Source of the DNA: Motiliproteus coralliicola
GTDB taxonomy: Bacteria; Pseudomonadota; Gammaproteobacteria; Pseudomonadales; Balneatricaceae
Reading direction: 5' to 3'
Length of the DNA stretch: 64,000 bases
NCBI RefSeq assembly: GCF_003345655.1
Contig: NZ_QQOH01000001.1
Span: 620,001 to 684,000 of the forward strand
The notes under the pieces: generated by a model
What the model was told of the DNA's origin: nothing
The model's database searches: none
The model's input: the letters and a program-made list of their open reading frames with translations, nothing else
Shown here: in pieces, positions 23,278-32,333 of the stretch
Numbering within the stretch: the first letter of the stretch is position 1
Layout: each line of letters opens with the position of its first letter
Program-made: the position numbers and the translations under genes

Positions 23278-23592
23278 ATGATTGAAGGACTGGAACAACT
23301 ACTGGCAAAGGGATGCGACAGCGCCGAATTGAGATTCGGACTGGGCAGTGCTTATCTGAAACAGAACCAGTTACCGCAGGCGATCGAACACCTGAAATGT
23401 TGCGTAGAGCAAAAGCCGGATTACTCCGCCGGCTGGAAGCAGCTGGGCAAGGCCTACCTCAAAGCCGAACTGCCTGAACTGGCGCAGGCGAGTTATCAGC
23501 AAGGCATAGCGGTGGCTGAAGCCAAGGGTGATGTCCAGGCAGTGAAAGAGATGCAGGTCTTTTTGAAGCGGATTCAGCGAGCTGCAAATTAG
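23278..23592 (+). CDS. Short tetratricopeptide-repeat protein
   Basis: 104 aa with two to three TPR units: AELRFGLGSAYLKQNQLPQAIEHL, SAGWKQLGKAYLKAELPELAQASY, and a capping helix ending VFLKRIQR. No signal peptide. GGAGG is 7 bases before ATG 23278, with an alternative GTG at 23275. Likely a protein-protein adaptor; partner unknown. Compact homologues are widespread beside ubiquinone or sulfur genes, but this adds no certainty. Confidence 0.75.
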   Translation: MIEGLEQLLAKGCDSAELRFGLGSAYLKQNQLPQAIEHLKCCVEQKPDYSAGWKQLGKAYLKAELPELAQASYQQGIAVAEAKGDVQAVKEMQVFLKRIQRAAN

Positions 23593-23685
23593 CGCCGGAC
23601 CAGTTCGGTTAGCCGCGCCCATGACGGGGCGCTATAATCGTCCCCCTTTATAATTCTGCCCTTTAGGTCTTTGGGAGCTGGCTGC

Positions 23686-24930
23686 ATGAATGGACCCGCA
23701 ACAACCTCCGAATACGATATCGTCATTGTCGGCGCCGGAATGGTCGGTGCCGCGCTGGCTGCCGCGCTGGCCCCCACCGGCTTGAAGCTACTGTTGCTCG
23801 AGGCCAACCGCCCGGAACCCTTCGACAGCAACCAGCCGCACGACTTGCGGGTTTCGGCCATCAGTCCGGCGTCTGAGAACTTTATCCGTCATATCGGAGC
23901 CTGGCAGGGGGTCGAACAGCGTCGACTATGCCCGTACAAACGCATGCGGGTGTGGGAAACCTCCGGTCAAGGTGATACCCGTTTCGACTGTGCCGATATC
24001 GATCAGCCGGTGTTGGGTCATATTGTCGAGAATCGTATTCTGCAGTTGGCGCTTTGGGATCGGCTCGAGCGCAGCGATAACGTCGAACTACGCTGTCCGA
24101 TCCGTGTTCAGCAGCTGCAATACCAGGACGGCCAAGGGCCAACAGAACTGTATTGTGACGATGGTAGCCGCATCAGTTGTCGGTTGCTGGTGGCGGCTGA
24201 CGGCGGCTTCTCCTGGGTCCGGCAGCAGGCCGGGATCGGGGTGCATAACTGGTCCTATCCGCAACAGGCACTGGTGGCCTACGTCAAGACTCGTTACCCG
24301 CAGCAGGATATTACCTGGCAACGCTTTGTATCCAGCGGCCCACAGGCGTTTCTACCGCTCAGTGGTCCGTACGGGTCGGTGGTCTGGTACAACCGTCCTG
24401 AAGAGGTAACGCGGCTGCAAGCGCTCAACGAAGGACAGTTTTTGGAAGAGCTGGAAGCTGCCTTTCCATCCGAATTGGGCGATATCGAACAGTTGCTGGG
24501 GCGGGCCAGCTTCCCGCTGCGAAGCCAGTACGCATTGGATTATGTAAAACCGGGCTTGGCCTTGGTGGGCGATGCGGCCCATATGATCCACCCGTTGGCC
24601 GGGCAGGGGGTCAACATCGGCCTGTTGGACGCCGCCGAACTGGCACAGCAGGTCGGTGATGCCCTGCAGGCTGGGCAAGATTGGGCCTCGCTGCCAGTGT
24701 TGAAGCAGTATCAGCAAGCCCGCAAGCAGCATAACCTGATGATGATGGGCGGGATGGATCTGATCTGTCGCGTGTTCAGCAATGACAAGGCGCCGCTGAA
24801 GCTTCTGCGCAACATCGGTTTGGGCATGGCACAGCGACTGACTCCGGCGCGTAACCAGGCGATGAAGTTTGCGATGGGGCTGGATGGTAAGTTTCCTCGA
24901 GCCACGCAGCCCGACAACGGGGCGCGTTAA
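23686..24930 (+). CDS. UbiH/UbiF/VisC-family FAD monooxygenase
   Basis: 414 aa. The Rossmann FAD motif IVGAGMVGAALA lies at 14-25, with PHDLRVSAISPAS (UbiH-family DLR region) near 55 and GDAAHMIHPLAGQGVNIGLLDA near 290. These flavoproteins hydroxylate the ubiquinone ring. The C-terminus (NQAMKFAMGLDGKFP) is typical of UbiF-type members. ATG 23686 is preferred over an in-frame TTG because of GGGAG upstream. Which ring position it hydroxylates cannot be told from sequence by eye. Confidence 0.88.
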   Translation: MNGPATTSEYDIVIVGAGMVGAALAAALAPTGLKLLLLEANRPEPFDSNQPHDLRVSAISPASENFIRHIGAWQGVEQRRLCPYKRMRVWETSGQGDTRFDCADIDQPVLGHIVENRILQLALWDRLERSDNVELRCPIRVQQLQYQDGQGPTELYCDDGSRISCRLLVAADGGFSWVRQQAGIGVHNWSYPQQALVAYVKTRYPQQDITWQRFVSSGPQAFLPLSGPYGSVVWYNRPEEVTRLQALNEGQFLEELEAAFPSELGDIEQLLGRASFPLRSQYALDYVKPGLALVGDAAHMIHPLAGQGVNIGLLDAAELAQQVGDALQAGQDWASLPVLKQYQQARKQHNLMMMGGMDLICRVFSNDKAPLKLLRNIGLGMAQRLTPARNQAMKFAMGLDGKFPRATQPDNGAR

Positions 24931-25011
24931 CCATCGGGCGGTGGTCCGACGAAACAGTCTACTGCGGTCCGTGCTAGCTGCTTTGCGGCAGCACCGATCC
25001 GATTGAAAACG

Positions 25012-25043
25012 AAAAAGGGCGAACTCTTCAGTTCGCCCTTTTT
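25012..25043. terminator. Bidirectional terminator
   Basis: AAAGGGCGAACT (25014-25025), loop CTTC, AGTTCGCCCTTT (25030-25041), with A-run before and T-run after. It serves both the UbiH-family gene (+) and the phasin gene (-). Confidence 0.9.
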
Positions 25044-25085
25044 GATTGCAGCTGTCCTAAGTGGACAGCGTCGGCTTGTCAGCGA

Positions 25086-25964
25086 TTACTTGGCACGGGC
25101 CGGTGCGGCACGAACACCGCTGGCGGCTGCCGGCTTGGCCTTGGCGGCCGGCTTGGCTGCGGACTTCGGCTCAGCCTTGGACTCGGCTTTGGCAGCTTCG
25201 GCCTTGGCCGGAGCCTTTTTAGCGGCGGGCTTTTTAGCAGCCGGAGCGGCTTTCTTGGAAGCAGGCTTGGCCGCGGCACGCTTGACCGGCTTCTTGGCGG
25301 TAGCGTTCTGGGCCGCTTTTTCGTTCACGGTGGCGATAGCGTCGGCGACGGTCGGCTTGGGAGCCGCCTTTTTAGCGGCCGGCTTGGCAGCAGCCTTCGG
25401 AGCGGCTTTTTTCGGAGCAGTAGTTTCAGCTTTTACCGCCGGCTTGGCTGCGGACTTCTTGGCAGCAGGAGCGGCTTTTTTGGCCGGTGCTGCAGCTTTC
25501 TTCGGCGCAGCCTTCTTGGCCGCCGGTTTGGCTACGGGGGCAGCAACCGGGGCAGCGGCCGGAGTCAGATTCTCGGTGACCGCTTTAAAACGCTCGCCAA
25601 CCTCTTTCAGACTGGCTTCAACATTGCAGAGCTCGTTGATGCGCTCCATGTTATCGCTGTAGCTGCTGCTCAGCACATCCTCAACACCGTCACGCAGTTC
25701 GTTCAGGGTTGCCAGGTTCTGGCTGGCAATACCGTTGAACTGGTCTTCGAACGACTTGGCTGCCTCGAACGAGAGTTCGGTAACACGCTGCGCGCTCTGG
25801 GTGGAGGTCAGCGACTGTACCTGCTTGATGCTGGTGCTGATGCACTCTTTCAGATAATCAGCCTGAGCGGTTGCGATCTGCTCTACGGCCTTGCGGTTGA
25901 GTTCGGCCAGTTCTACCAGCGGCTGGAGACTGGACTTGACGTTTTCCATGGTTGATTCGTACAT
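25086..25964 (-). CDS. Phasin with Ala/Lys/Pro-rich histone-like tail
   Basis: 292 aa. Residues 1-135 form the helical phasin domain (LVELAELNRKAVEQIATAQADYLKEC ... SFEAAKSFEDQFN). Residues 136-292 are a low-complexity tail of AAKKA/PAAKK repeats, like histone H1 or PhaF. Phasins coat polyhydroxyalkanoate granules; a basic tail can tie granules to the nucleoid. GGAG is 7 bases before the ATG. No PHA synthase gene is in the window. A PhaR-type palindrome lies about 110 bases upstream. A long open frame on the other strand is only the shadow of the GC-biased repeats. Confidence 0.88.
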   Translation of the reverse strand: MYESTMENVKSSLQPLVELAELNRKAVEQIATAQADYLKECISTSIKQVQSLTSTQSAQRVTELSFEAAKSFEDQFNGIASQNLATLNELRDGVEDVLSSSYSDNMERINELCNVEASLKEVGERFKAVTENLTPAAAPVAAPVAKPAAKKAAPKKAAAPAKKAAPAAKKSAAKPAVKAETTAPKKAAPKAAAKPAAKKAAPKPTVADAIATVNEKAAQNATAKKPVKRAAAKPASKKAAPAAKKPAAKKAPAKAEAAKAESKAEPKSAAKPAAKAKPAAASGVRAAPARAK

Positions 25965-26069
25965 GTACGTGCTCCATCATCAAGCAATTAATTTAAAAGC
26001 TGTTTTATTTGCATCGTCCCGATCGTTTCAACCTCAAACAATGGGACCAACTTGCGCTGATTTAGCGAC

Positions 26070-26086
26070 TTGCTGCAATGCAGCAA
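26070..26086. promoter_or_regulatory. PhaR-type operator upstream of the phasin gene
   Basis: TTGCTGCA-A-TGCAGCAA is a perfect palindrome containing CTGC-N3-GCAG, the known recognition pattern of PHA-responsive repressor PhaR. Partial copies (CAGTGCAGC near 26113, CACTGCAGCAA near 26142) follow. Position is about 106 to 122 bases before the phasin start. Confidence 0.6.
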
Positions 26087-26232
26087 AGATGCTGGTGACT
26101 ATAAATTGAGCAGTGCAGCGTTGTCAATGATTTATGCGGCACTGCAGCAAAGGAATTCTACGCCTGTTCGATGACATTGCAGGTTGGGTTTGATGACGCC
26201 ATTCCGTATTTCTGCTCGAGGAGCTATCTACG

Positions 26233-27054
26233 TTGGAAACTGTATTAATTACCGGCTGTTCCTCCGGTATCGGTCTGCGCAGTGCCGAGCGTCTGCGCGA
26301 CGCGGGTTATCGGGTATTGGCCAGTGCCCGTCAGAGCGCCGATGTCGAGCGTTTGCAGCAGCTCGGTTTTGAGGCTCATCCGCTTGATCTGGATTGTTCG
26401 GACTCCATTGCGCAGGCCGTGGCTTGGGTGGTCGAGCGCTGTGACGGCCAGCTGGATGCCGTGTTCCATAACGGGGCTTACGGCCAACCCGGCGCGCTGG
26501 AAGACCTTAGTCGTGAGGCGCTACGGCAACAGTTCGAGACCAACCTGTTCGGCTGGCACGAGCTGACTTGTGCGGTGATCCCTTTGATGCGAGCCCGGGG
26601 ACGAGGGCGAATAGTGCTGAACTCTTCGGTGCTGGGCTTAGTCTGTATGCCTTACCGTGGTGCTTATAACGCCTCCAAATTTGCCCTCGAGGCGATGGCC
26701 GATACGTTGCGGATGGAGCTCAACGGCAGCGGCATCGAGATCGTGCTGATCGAGCCTGGTCCGATCGACAGTCGGTTTCGGGAAAATGCCCGTCGGGCGT
26801 TCCTGCGCTATATCGATCCTCAGCGCAGCCATCATGCTCAAGCCTATGCCGAGATGGATGCCCGTTTGACCAAACCCGGCTTGAGCGGCCGCTTTACTCT
26901 ACCGGCCGATGCCGTAGCGGATAAACTGCTGGCGGCGTTGCAGGCAAGGCGCCCGAAAACACGTTACTATGTCACTACACCTACCTACTTGTTCGCTTTC
27001 CTGAAGCGCGTGCTGCCCACGACCCTACTGGATCGCATCCTAAGCCGGGGTTGA
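26233..27054 (+). CDS. Short-chain dehydrogenase/reductase
   Basis: 273 aa with the NAD(P) motif TGCSSGIG (7-14), HNGAYG in the NAG position, and the catalytic YNASK. The following FALEAMADTLRMEL and LIEPGPIDSRF are typical of the 'classical' SDRs close to YbbO/DltE-type. Start is TTG with AGGAG 9-10 bases upstream; no alternative ATG nearby. Substrate unknown. It precedes the M16 protease by 55 bases and may share a transcript. Confidence 0.85.
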   Translation: METVLITGCSSGIGLRSAERLRDAGYRVLASARQSADVERLQQLGFEAHPLDLDCSDSIAQAVAWVVERCDGQLDAVFHNGAYGQPGALEDLSREALRQQFETNLFGWHELTCAVIPLMRARGRGRIVLNSSVLGLVCMPYRGAYNASKFALEAMADTLRMELNGSGIEIVLIEPGPIDSRFRENARRAFLRYIDPQRSHHAQAYAEMDARLTKPGLSGRFTLPADAVADKLLAALQARRPKTRYYVTTPTYLFAFLKRVLPTTLLDRILSRG

Positions 27055-27109
27055 GCAAGCCCTGGATACAAGATTTGACGACAAGACCTGGACACAGATA
27101 AGGACAACG

Positions 27110-30052
27110 ATGAGCCAAGCCAGCGTTAACGCCTCCGAGGCCCTGACTCCCCATAACAGTTTCGAATTTGAGCGTAGCCAGACGATCGCATCCCTGGGTA
27201 TCGATGTGGCCGAATATCGCCACCGGGTCACCGGTGCCAAGCACTACCATATCGCCTCGGACAACACCGAGAATGTATTTCTGGTTGCACTTCGAACCAT
27301 TCCGGAAGACTCCTCCGGCGTCGCCCATATACTGGAACATACCAGCCTGTGCGGCAGTGAAAAGTACCCGGTGCGCGATCCGTTCTTTATGATGACGCGC
27401 CGTTCGCTCAACACCTTTATGAACGCCTTTACCAGCTCCGACTGGACCGCCTATCCGTTTGCCAGTCAGAACAGCAAGGACTTCTTCAACCTGCTGGATG
27501 TGTATCTGGATGCGGTGTTCTTCACCCGGCTGGATGAGCTCGACTTTGCCCAGGAAGGCCATCGGATCGAGTTCGAGGAGGAGGGCAATCCCGACTCGGC
27601 GCTGGTCTACAAAGGGGTGGTCTTCAACGAGATGAAGGGGGCGATGAGCTCGCCGGTCAGCCTGTTGTGGCAGACCCTGACTAAGCACCTGTTCCCGACC
27701 ACGACCTACCACCACAACAGCGGTGGTGATCCGGAAGCGATTCCGAGCCTGAGTTATGACGAGCTCAAAGCTTTCTATCGCAGCCATTACCACCCCAGCA
27801 ACGCGATCTTCATGAGCTTCGGCGATCTGCCTGCAGCTGAATTGCAGCAGCGATTCGAAGAGCAGGCACTGGCGCGTTTCCAGGCCCAGCCGCTCAATAT
27901 CGGCGTGCCGGACGAGCAGCGCTACTATGCCCCGGTCCGGGTCGAAGAGGCTTATGCATTGGAGGATGAAGATAGCAGCGCCAAAACCCATGTGGTGTTG
28001 GGTTGGCTGCTGGGTAACAGCACCGACCTGGAGCAGCTGCTTGAAGCGCACCTGTTGTCACGGGTGCTGCTGGATAACAGCGCCTCGCCGTTGCGTTTTG
28101 CGCTGGAATCCACCGAATTGGGTAATGCACCCTCGCCGCTGTGCGGACTGGAAGACTCAAACCGTGAAATGAGCTTTATGTGCGGCTTGGAAGGCACCGA
28201 GCCGCAGCAGGCCGACGCGATCGAAGCGATGGTGCTTGGAGTGCTGCAGCAGGTGGCGGAGCAGGGCGTTGAACAATCCCAGCTGGAAGCGGCGCTGCAT
28301 CAGTTGGAACTGAGCCAGCGTGAGATCGGCGGTGACGGTTATCCCTACGGCCTGCAGCTGATGCTGGGAGGCTTGGGCGCTGCGATCCACCGCGGCGATC
28401 CGGTGGCCGCAATCAATCTCGATCCGGTGCTGGAATCGCTGCATGAGAAAATCAAGCAGCCTAACTATGTTCAACAGCTGGTTCAGCGCTTGTTGCTGGA
28501 TAACCAGCACCGGGTGCGACTGACCCTGCGTCCCGATAACGGCTTGGCGAAGCGTCGGGATCAGGGTGAGGCCGATAAGTTGGCGGCGATCAAGTCGTCG
28601 CTGAGTGACGAACAGAAACAGTGGCTGCTGGATCGTGCGGCGGCCTTGAAAGAGCGTCAAAACCAGCAGGATGATGAAACAGTCCTGCCGCGAGTCGGTC
28701 TTGAGGATGTGCCCGAGCAGATCCGAATTCCCGAGGGTGAGCAGAACACACTGAGCTGTGGTGAGCGGGTCTTCTACGGTCGTGGTACTAACGGTCTGGT
28801 TTATCAGCAGCTGCTGGTCGAACTGCCACAGTTGACCGACGAGCAGCAGCAATTGCTGCCGTATTACACCAGTTGTATGACCGAGCTGGGTTGTGGCGAG
28901 CTGAACTACCAGCAGGCACAGGCCTGGCAGGCCCAAGTCAGTGGCGGTATCAGTGCCTACACCAGCGTCCGGGGAGCCATCGATGACGAACAGCAGGTGA
29001 AGGGCTATCTGACCCTGTCCGGTAAGGCCCTGTTGGATAATGTCGATGCGCTGGCCGAGTTGATGGCCACTACCTTCAATGGGCTGCGGTTTGACGAACA
29101 CGCTAAAATTCGTGAACTGATGGCGCAGAAACTGGCCCGTAAACAGCAAAGCATCACCGGCAGCGGTCATGCGCTGGCGATGATGGCGGCCAGCAGCGGG
29201 TACAGTCCGGCGGCTCGCCTGGCTGAGCGCCAGCAGGGGCTGGAGAGTATTAGCCATCTGAAACAGCTCGATGCGAAACTCAATGAAACCGACCAGTTGG
29301 TGGCATTTGCCAATCAGCTGGCCGAGCTGCATTCGCTGCTGCTGAAGGCGCCACGCCACTTCCTGGTGGTGGCCGAGCCAAGCAAGAGCGACGCCTGTGA
29401 CGAAGCCCTGCTGCAACATTGGCAGGCAGCCGATAGCGCGGGTTTTGCAAGCTTCAGCCTGCCGACTACCCGCCGCAAGGTTCGGCAGGCCTGGGGCACC
29501 AATACCCAGGTTAACTTCTGTGCTCGCTCCTACGCCACCGTAGCGGTGGAGCATGAGGATGCGGCGGCGCTGACGGTGCTGGGCGACTTCCTGCGTAACG
29601 GCTTCCTGCACCGTGCGATCCGGGAGCAGGGTGGAGCCTATGGTTCCGGAGCAAGTCAGGATTCAGCCAACGCCTGTTTCCGTTTCTTCTCCTACCGTGA
29701 TCCGCGCCTCGCCGAGACACTGCAGGATTTCGAAGCTTCTATCGACTGGTTGACCCAGACCGAGCATGCGGACAGCCGTCTGGAAGAGGCGATTCTCGGG
29801 GTTGTCAGCAATATCGATAAACCCGGTTCACCCGCCGGCGAAGCCAAGCAGGCCTACCACAGCACGCTGTTTGGACGCACGCCGGCCCAGCGTCAAGCGT
29901 TCCGAGCCCGGATCTTGAAAGTCACTATCGAGGACTTGAAGCGGGTGGCGGCCAGCTATCTTAGCGGTCAGCCCTGCAGTGAGGCCGTAGTGACCGAGCC
30001 GCAACAGGCGCAGCAGTTGGCCGATCAGGGCTTCGAACTCTGTAAAATCTGA
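27110..30052 (+). CDS. M16C-family zinc metallopeptidase (PreP-like)
   Basis: 980 aa. The inverted zinc motif HILEH (His73, Glu76, His77) is followed by the third ligand Glu174 in NEMKG. The sequence SLCGSEKYPVRDPFF and FMNAFTSSDWTAYPFASQN is diagnostic of the PreP/falcilysin branch, large single-chain clamshell peptidases that degrade short peptides. No signal peptide, so it is cytoplasmic. AGGA near 27101 precedes the ATG. Length is normal for the family. Confidence 0.92.
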   Translation: MSQASVNASEALTPHNSFEFERSQTIASLGIDVAEYRHRVTGAKHYHIASDNTENVFLVALRTIPEDSSGVAHILEHTSLCGSEKYPVRDPFFMMTRRSLNTFMNAFTSSDWTAYPFASQNSKDFFNLLDVYLDAVFFTRLDELDFAQEGHRIEFEEEGNPDSALVYKGVVFNEMKGAMSSPVSLLWQTLTKHLFPTTTYHHNSGGDPEAIPSLSYDELKAFYRSHYHPSNAIFMSFGDLPAAELQQRFEEQALARFQAQPLNIGVPDEQRYYAPVRVEEAYALEDEDSSAKTHVVLGWLLGNSTDLEQLLEAHLLSRVLLDNSASPLRFALESTELGNAPSPLCGLEDSNREMSFMCGLEGTEPQQADAIEAMVLGVLQQVAEQGVEQSQLEAALHQLELSQREIGGDGYPYGLQLMLGGLGAAIHRGDPVAAINLDPVLESLHEKIKQPNYVQQLVQRLLLDNQHRVRLTLRPDNGLAKRRDQGEADKLAAIKSSLSDEQKQWLLDRAAALKERQNQQDDETVLPRVGLEDVPEQIRIPEGEQNTLSCGERVFYGRGTNGLVYQQLLVELPQLTDEQQQLLPYYTSCMTELGCGELNYQQAQAWQAQVSGGISAYTSVRGAIDDEQQVKGYLTLSGKALLDNVDALAELMATTFNGLRFDEHAKIRELMAQKLARKQQSITGSGHALAMMAASSGYSPAARLAERQQGLESISHLKQLDAKLNETDQLVAFANQLAELHSLLLKAPRHFLVVAEPSKSDACDEALLQHWQAADSAGFASFSLPTTRRKVRQAWGTNTQVNFCARSYATVAVEHEDAAALTVLGDFLRNGFLHRAIREQGGAYGSGASQDSANACFRFFSYRDPRLAETLQDFEASIDWLTQTEHADSRLEEAILGVVSNIDKPGSPAGEAKQAYHSTLFGRTPAQRQAFRARILKVTIEDLKRVAASYLSGQPCSEAVVTEPQQAQQLADQGFELCKI

Positions 30053-30093
30053 TCCTTCAGCACAGCCCGGAAGCAGGTGACGCGGCAGCTAGC

Positions 30094-31647
30094 TTAATCG
30101 CTGCACGGATCCTGCTCCGGACTGAGAGGATCTTGCTCTCGCTTGGCATGCTTTTGCAGGTACATCTGCTTATCGGCCTCGGCCAGCAGCATCTGGGCGT
30201 TGTTGTGGCGGGTGGAGTCCAGCTGGACCACGCCGTAACTGAAGCTGAGGCTGTAAGCCTTGCAAAGATCCTGCTCGATCTTGTGAAGTTTTTGCTTCAG
30301 CCGCTGCATCAACTCCAGCGATTCCTTGTCCGAGCTCTGAGGCAGTACCAGCAGGAATTCATCACCGCCGAGCCTTGCGGCGATATCCGCTTCGCGCACC
30401 GATTCAGCCACGATCTTGCTGAATGTCTTGATCAACCAATCCCCTTCGGCGTGGCCGTAACGGTCATTGGCCTGTTTCAAACCGTCAAGATCCAGGTAGC
30501 AGATCGTCAGCGGGCTGTGGTATCGCTGGGCGTTGGCGAAGGCCTTCTCCAACATCAGTAGCCCGGTACGGCGATTGATCAGCTGGGTCATCGCATCGAT
30601 GGTGGCATGATGTTCAATAATTTTCTGCGCTCGTTTGATGTCGGTGACATCGGTAAAGCCGATGATATAGACATCGCGACCGCGAATATCCGCTTGTCGA
30701 ACCGACGCCAGCATCTCCAGGGTCTGGCCGAGGGGGTTGTCGAGCACGATCTCGACCTCTTCGATCTGCTCGTCGAGCCGTAGTCGCTCTAGAAATGTCT
30801 GATTGGCCTGATGGGCCTGGGGTAGAAAGGCGTCGAGCTTGTGCCGGCCCGGTCTTTTGGGGTCCAGCCCCAAATGCTTGAGCATGCGCTGGTTGCCTAC
30901 CACGATGCTCAGGTCTCGAGCATCGACCAGCAGCATCCCGGTTGGCGTGGCGGAAAACAGTTTCTCCAGATCGCGGTAGCGCTTTTTCAGGCTGTTCAGG
31001 GTCTGCTCAACTCGTCTGGCGGCCGGTGAGAAGATATAAAACACCTCGATTACCAAGACAAGCAGCGTGGCGACAAACAGGAAGACCTCAAACAGCTGAA
31101 TGCGTTTGACCTTGTTGGCCGCTTCTTCAGCATAGAGGAACACAATTTCGTTCATCGATTTTAGAAATTTGGCCTCGTTAATCTGAATATTCAGCAGTGC
31201 AGCGATGGATTCAGCGTGGCTGATATCGGGTTCAAGGAGCAGATTGACATCGACCAGAATGGCCTCGTAAGCGGGTTGAATCGAATCGAACAGCGCCTGA
31301 ATCTGTTCACTGTTGTGGCCGGGCAGGCCAAGGCTTTCGTCGCCATATTGCAGCCCCTGCTGGGTTTTTACCCAAAGCCTGGCAGCCTCTCTGAGTTCAA
31401 GGCGATGACTTTCCTTGGTTTTACTACCCGTTGCCTGTACAAGATTGACGCTGCTTTTGGCGATCTTCTGGCTCAGCATCCGCTGACGTCCGGCCAGATT
31501 GATAAGATCAGAATCGCTCTCCTGGGCTGCAATCAGCAGCTGGAGGCTGAGCTGTGAGACGGTAATCAGCAACGCAATCATCGAAAGGGCGAAAATATAG
31601 CGCTTGCGTAGCTGTTTGGGGGTAATGAACCTCGAACTGCGAATCAT
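30094..31647 (-). CDS. Membrane diguanylate cyclase (NarX-type sensor, PAS, GGDEF)
   Basis: 517 aa. Two membrane segments (about 16-38 and 183-203) enclose a periplasmic type IV pilus-like/NarX sensor region with LAGRQRMLSQKIAKSSV, the P-box-like helix of that family. A PAS domain follows (LFSATPTGMLLVDARD), then the GGDEF domain with intact RLGGDEFLL and an inhibitory I-site R-E-A-D five residues before it. It should make cyclic di-GMP and be feedback-inhibited. ATG 31647 is preferred to an in-frame TTG at 31674. Confidence 0.9.
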   Translation of the reverse strand: MIRSSRFITPKQLRKRYIFALSMIALLITVSQLSLQLLIAAQESDSDLINLAGRQRMLSQKIAKSSVNLVQATGSKTKESHRLELREAARLWVKTQQGLQYGDESLGLPGHNSEQIQALFDSIQPAYEAILVDVNLLLEPDISHAESIAALLNIQINEAKFLKSMNEIVFLYAEEAANKVKRIQLFEVFLFVATLLVLVIEVFYIFSPAARRVEQTLNSLKKRYRDLEKLFSATPTGMLLVDARDLSIVVGNQRMLKHLGLDPKRPGRHKLDAFLPQAHQANQTFLERLRLDEQIEEVEIVLDNPLGQTLEMLASVRQADIRGRDVYIIGFTDVTDIKRAQKIIEHHATIDAMTQLINRRTGLLMLEKAFANAQRYHSPLTICYLDLDGLKQANDRYGHAEGDWLIKTFSKIVAESVREADIAARLGGDEFLLVLPQSSDKESLELMQRLKQKLHKIEQDLCKAYSLSFSYGVVQLDSTRHNNAQMLLAEADKQMYLQKHAKREQDPLSPEQDPCSD

Positions 31648-31749
31648 CGAAAAGGGTTCCTGGCGAGGTGACAACTGGTAATCATTATAGGAGATGGTCT
31701 TCCCACCAGCTAAACCCTAATGGTGATGGCCATCAACCTCCTTAACCTG

Positions 31750-31771
31750 TATCAATTATCAGTAATTGATA
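31750..31771. promoter_or_regulatory. Inverted repeat between divergent genes
   Basis: TATCAATTA (31750-31758), TCAG, TAATTGATA (31763-31771) is a perfect 9-base inverted repeat in the gap between the diguanylate cyclase (-) and the GFA-fold gene (+). It is AT-rich and short-spaced, so a dimeric regulator site is more likely than a terminator. Confidence 0.45.
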
Positions 31772-31895
31772 ATAAAACAATGAGTTAAGTGGGAGGGCGC
31801 CGTTATTGGCTTTATTCCTTGTGGCTGACTATGGTGACAGAGGCGCAGGGCTGGCCTCGTATAGCGTAGCGATCAATAAGTAATGGAGAAGCATC

Positions 31896-32333
31896 ATGGT
31901 GGATACTGTTAAAGCCGTCGGAAGCTGTCTTTGTGGTGCGGTCGGCGTGGAGGCCCAGCAGGCGGAAACTTCGATCAGCGGCTGTCATTGCAGCATGTGT
32001 CGTAACTGGAGTGGCGGTCCGTTATTAGCACTGGAATGTGGCACCGAGGTTGCCTTTGCCGGAGACGAGCATATCGCTACCTTCGCTTCCTCTGAATGGG
32101 CCGAGCGCGGGTTTTGCCGTGAGTGTGGGACCCACCTGTTCTACCGCCTCAAAGAATCAGGGCAGTATTTTTTACCGGTGGGACTGTTGGATACGCAGGC
32201 TGAATTCCAGTTGCGGTCGCAGATCTTCGTCGATGAAAAACCTCACTATTACAACTTTGCCGAAGTAACCAAGATGATGACCGGTGCCGAAGTGATTGCG
32301 CTCTATGCGCCGGACGGTTCCGACTCCGATTAG
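31896..32333 (+). CDS. GFA/CENP-V-fold zinc protein
   Basis: 145 aa with all zinc-binding motifs of the GFA family: CLCG (Cys11, Cys13), GCHCSMC (Cys30, 32, 35) and CRECGTHLFY (Cys74, Cys77). Members include glutathione-dependent formaldehyde-activating enzyme, but most are uncharacterised glutathione-linked proteins. GGAGAAGC precedes the ATG. Converges on the anti-sigma-like gene with a four-base overlap at the 3' ends. Confidence 0.85.
   Translation: MVDTVKAVGSCLCGAVGVEAQQAETSISGCHCSMCRNWSGGPLLALECGTEVAFAGDEHIATFASSEWAERGFCRECGTHLFYRLKESGQYFLPVGLLDTQAEFQLRSQIFVDEKPHYYNFAEVTKMMTGAEVIALYAPDGSDSD

Noticed and set aside
25003-25662. Long rightward open frame rich in Ala, Gly, Leu
   Set aside because: It is the antisense of the Ala/Lys/Pro repeats of the phasin tail. 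Repeated GC-biased codons keep the opposite strand open; it has no independent motif.
28157-29611. 484-codon leftward open frame
   Set aside because: Antisense of the PreP-like protease gene; no motifs.
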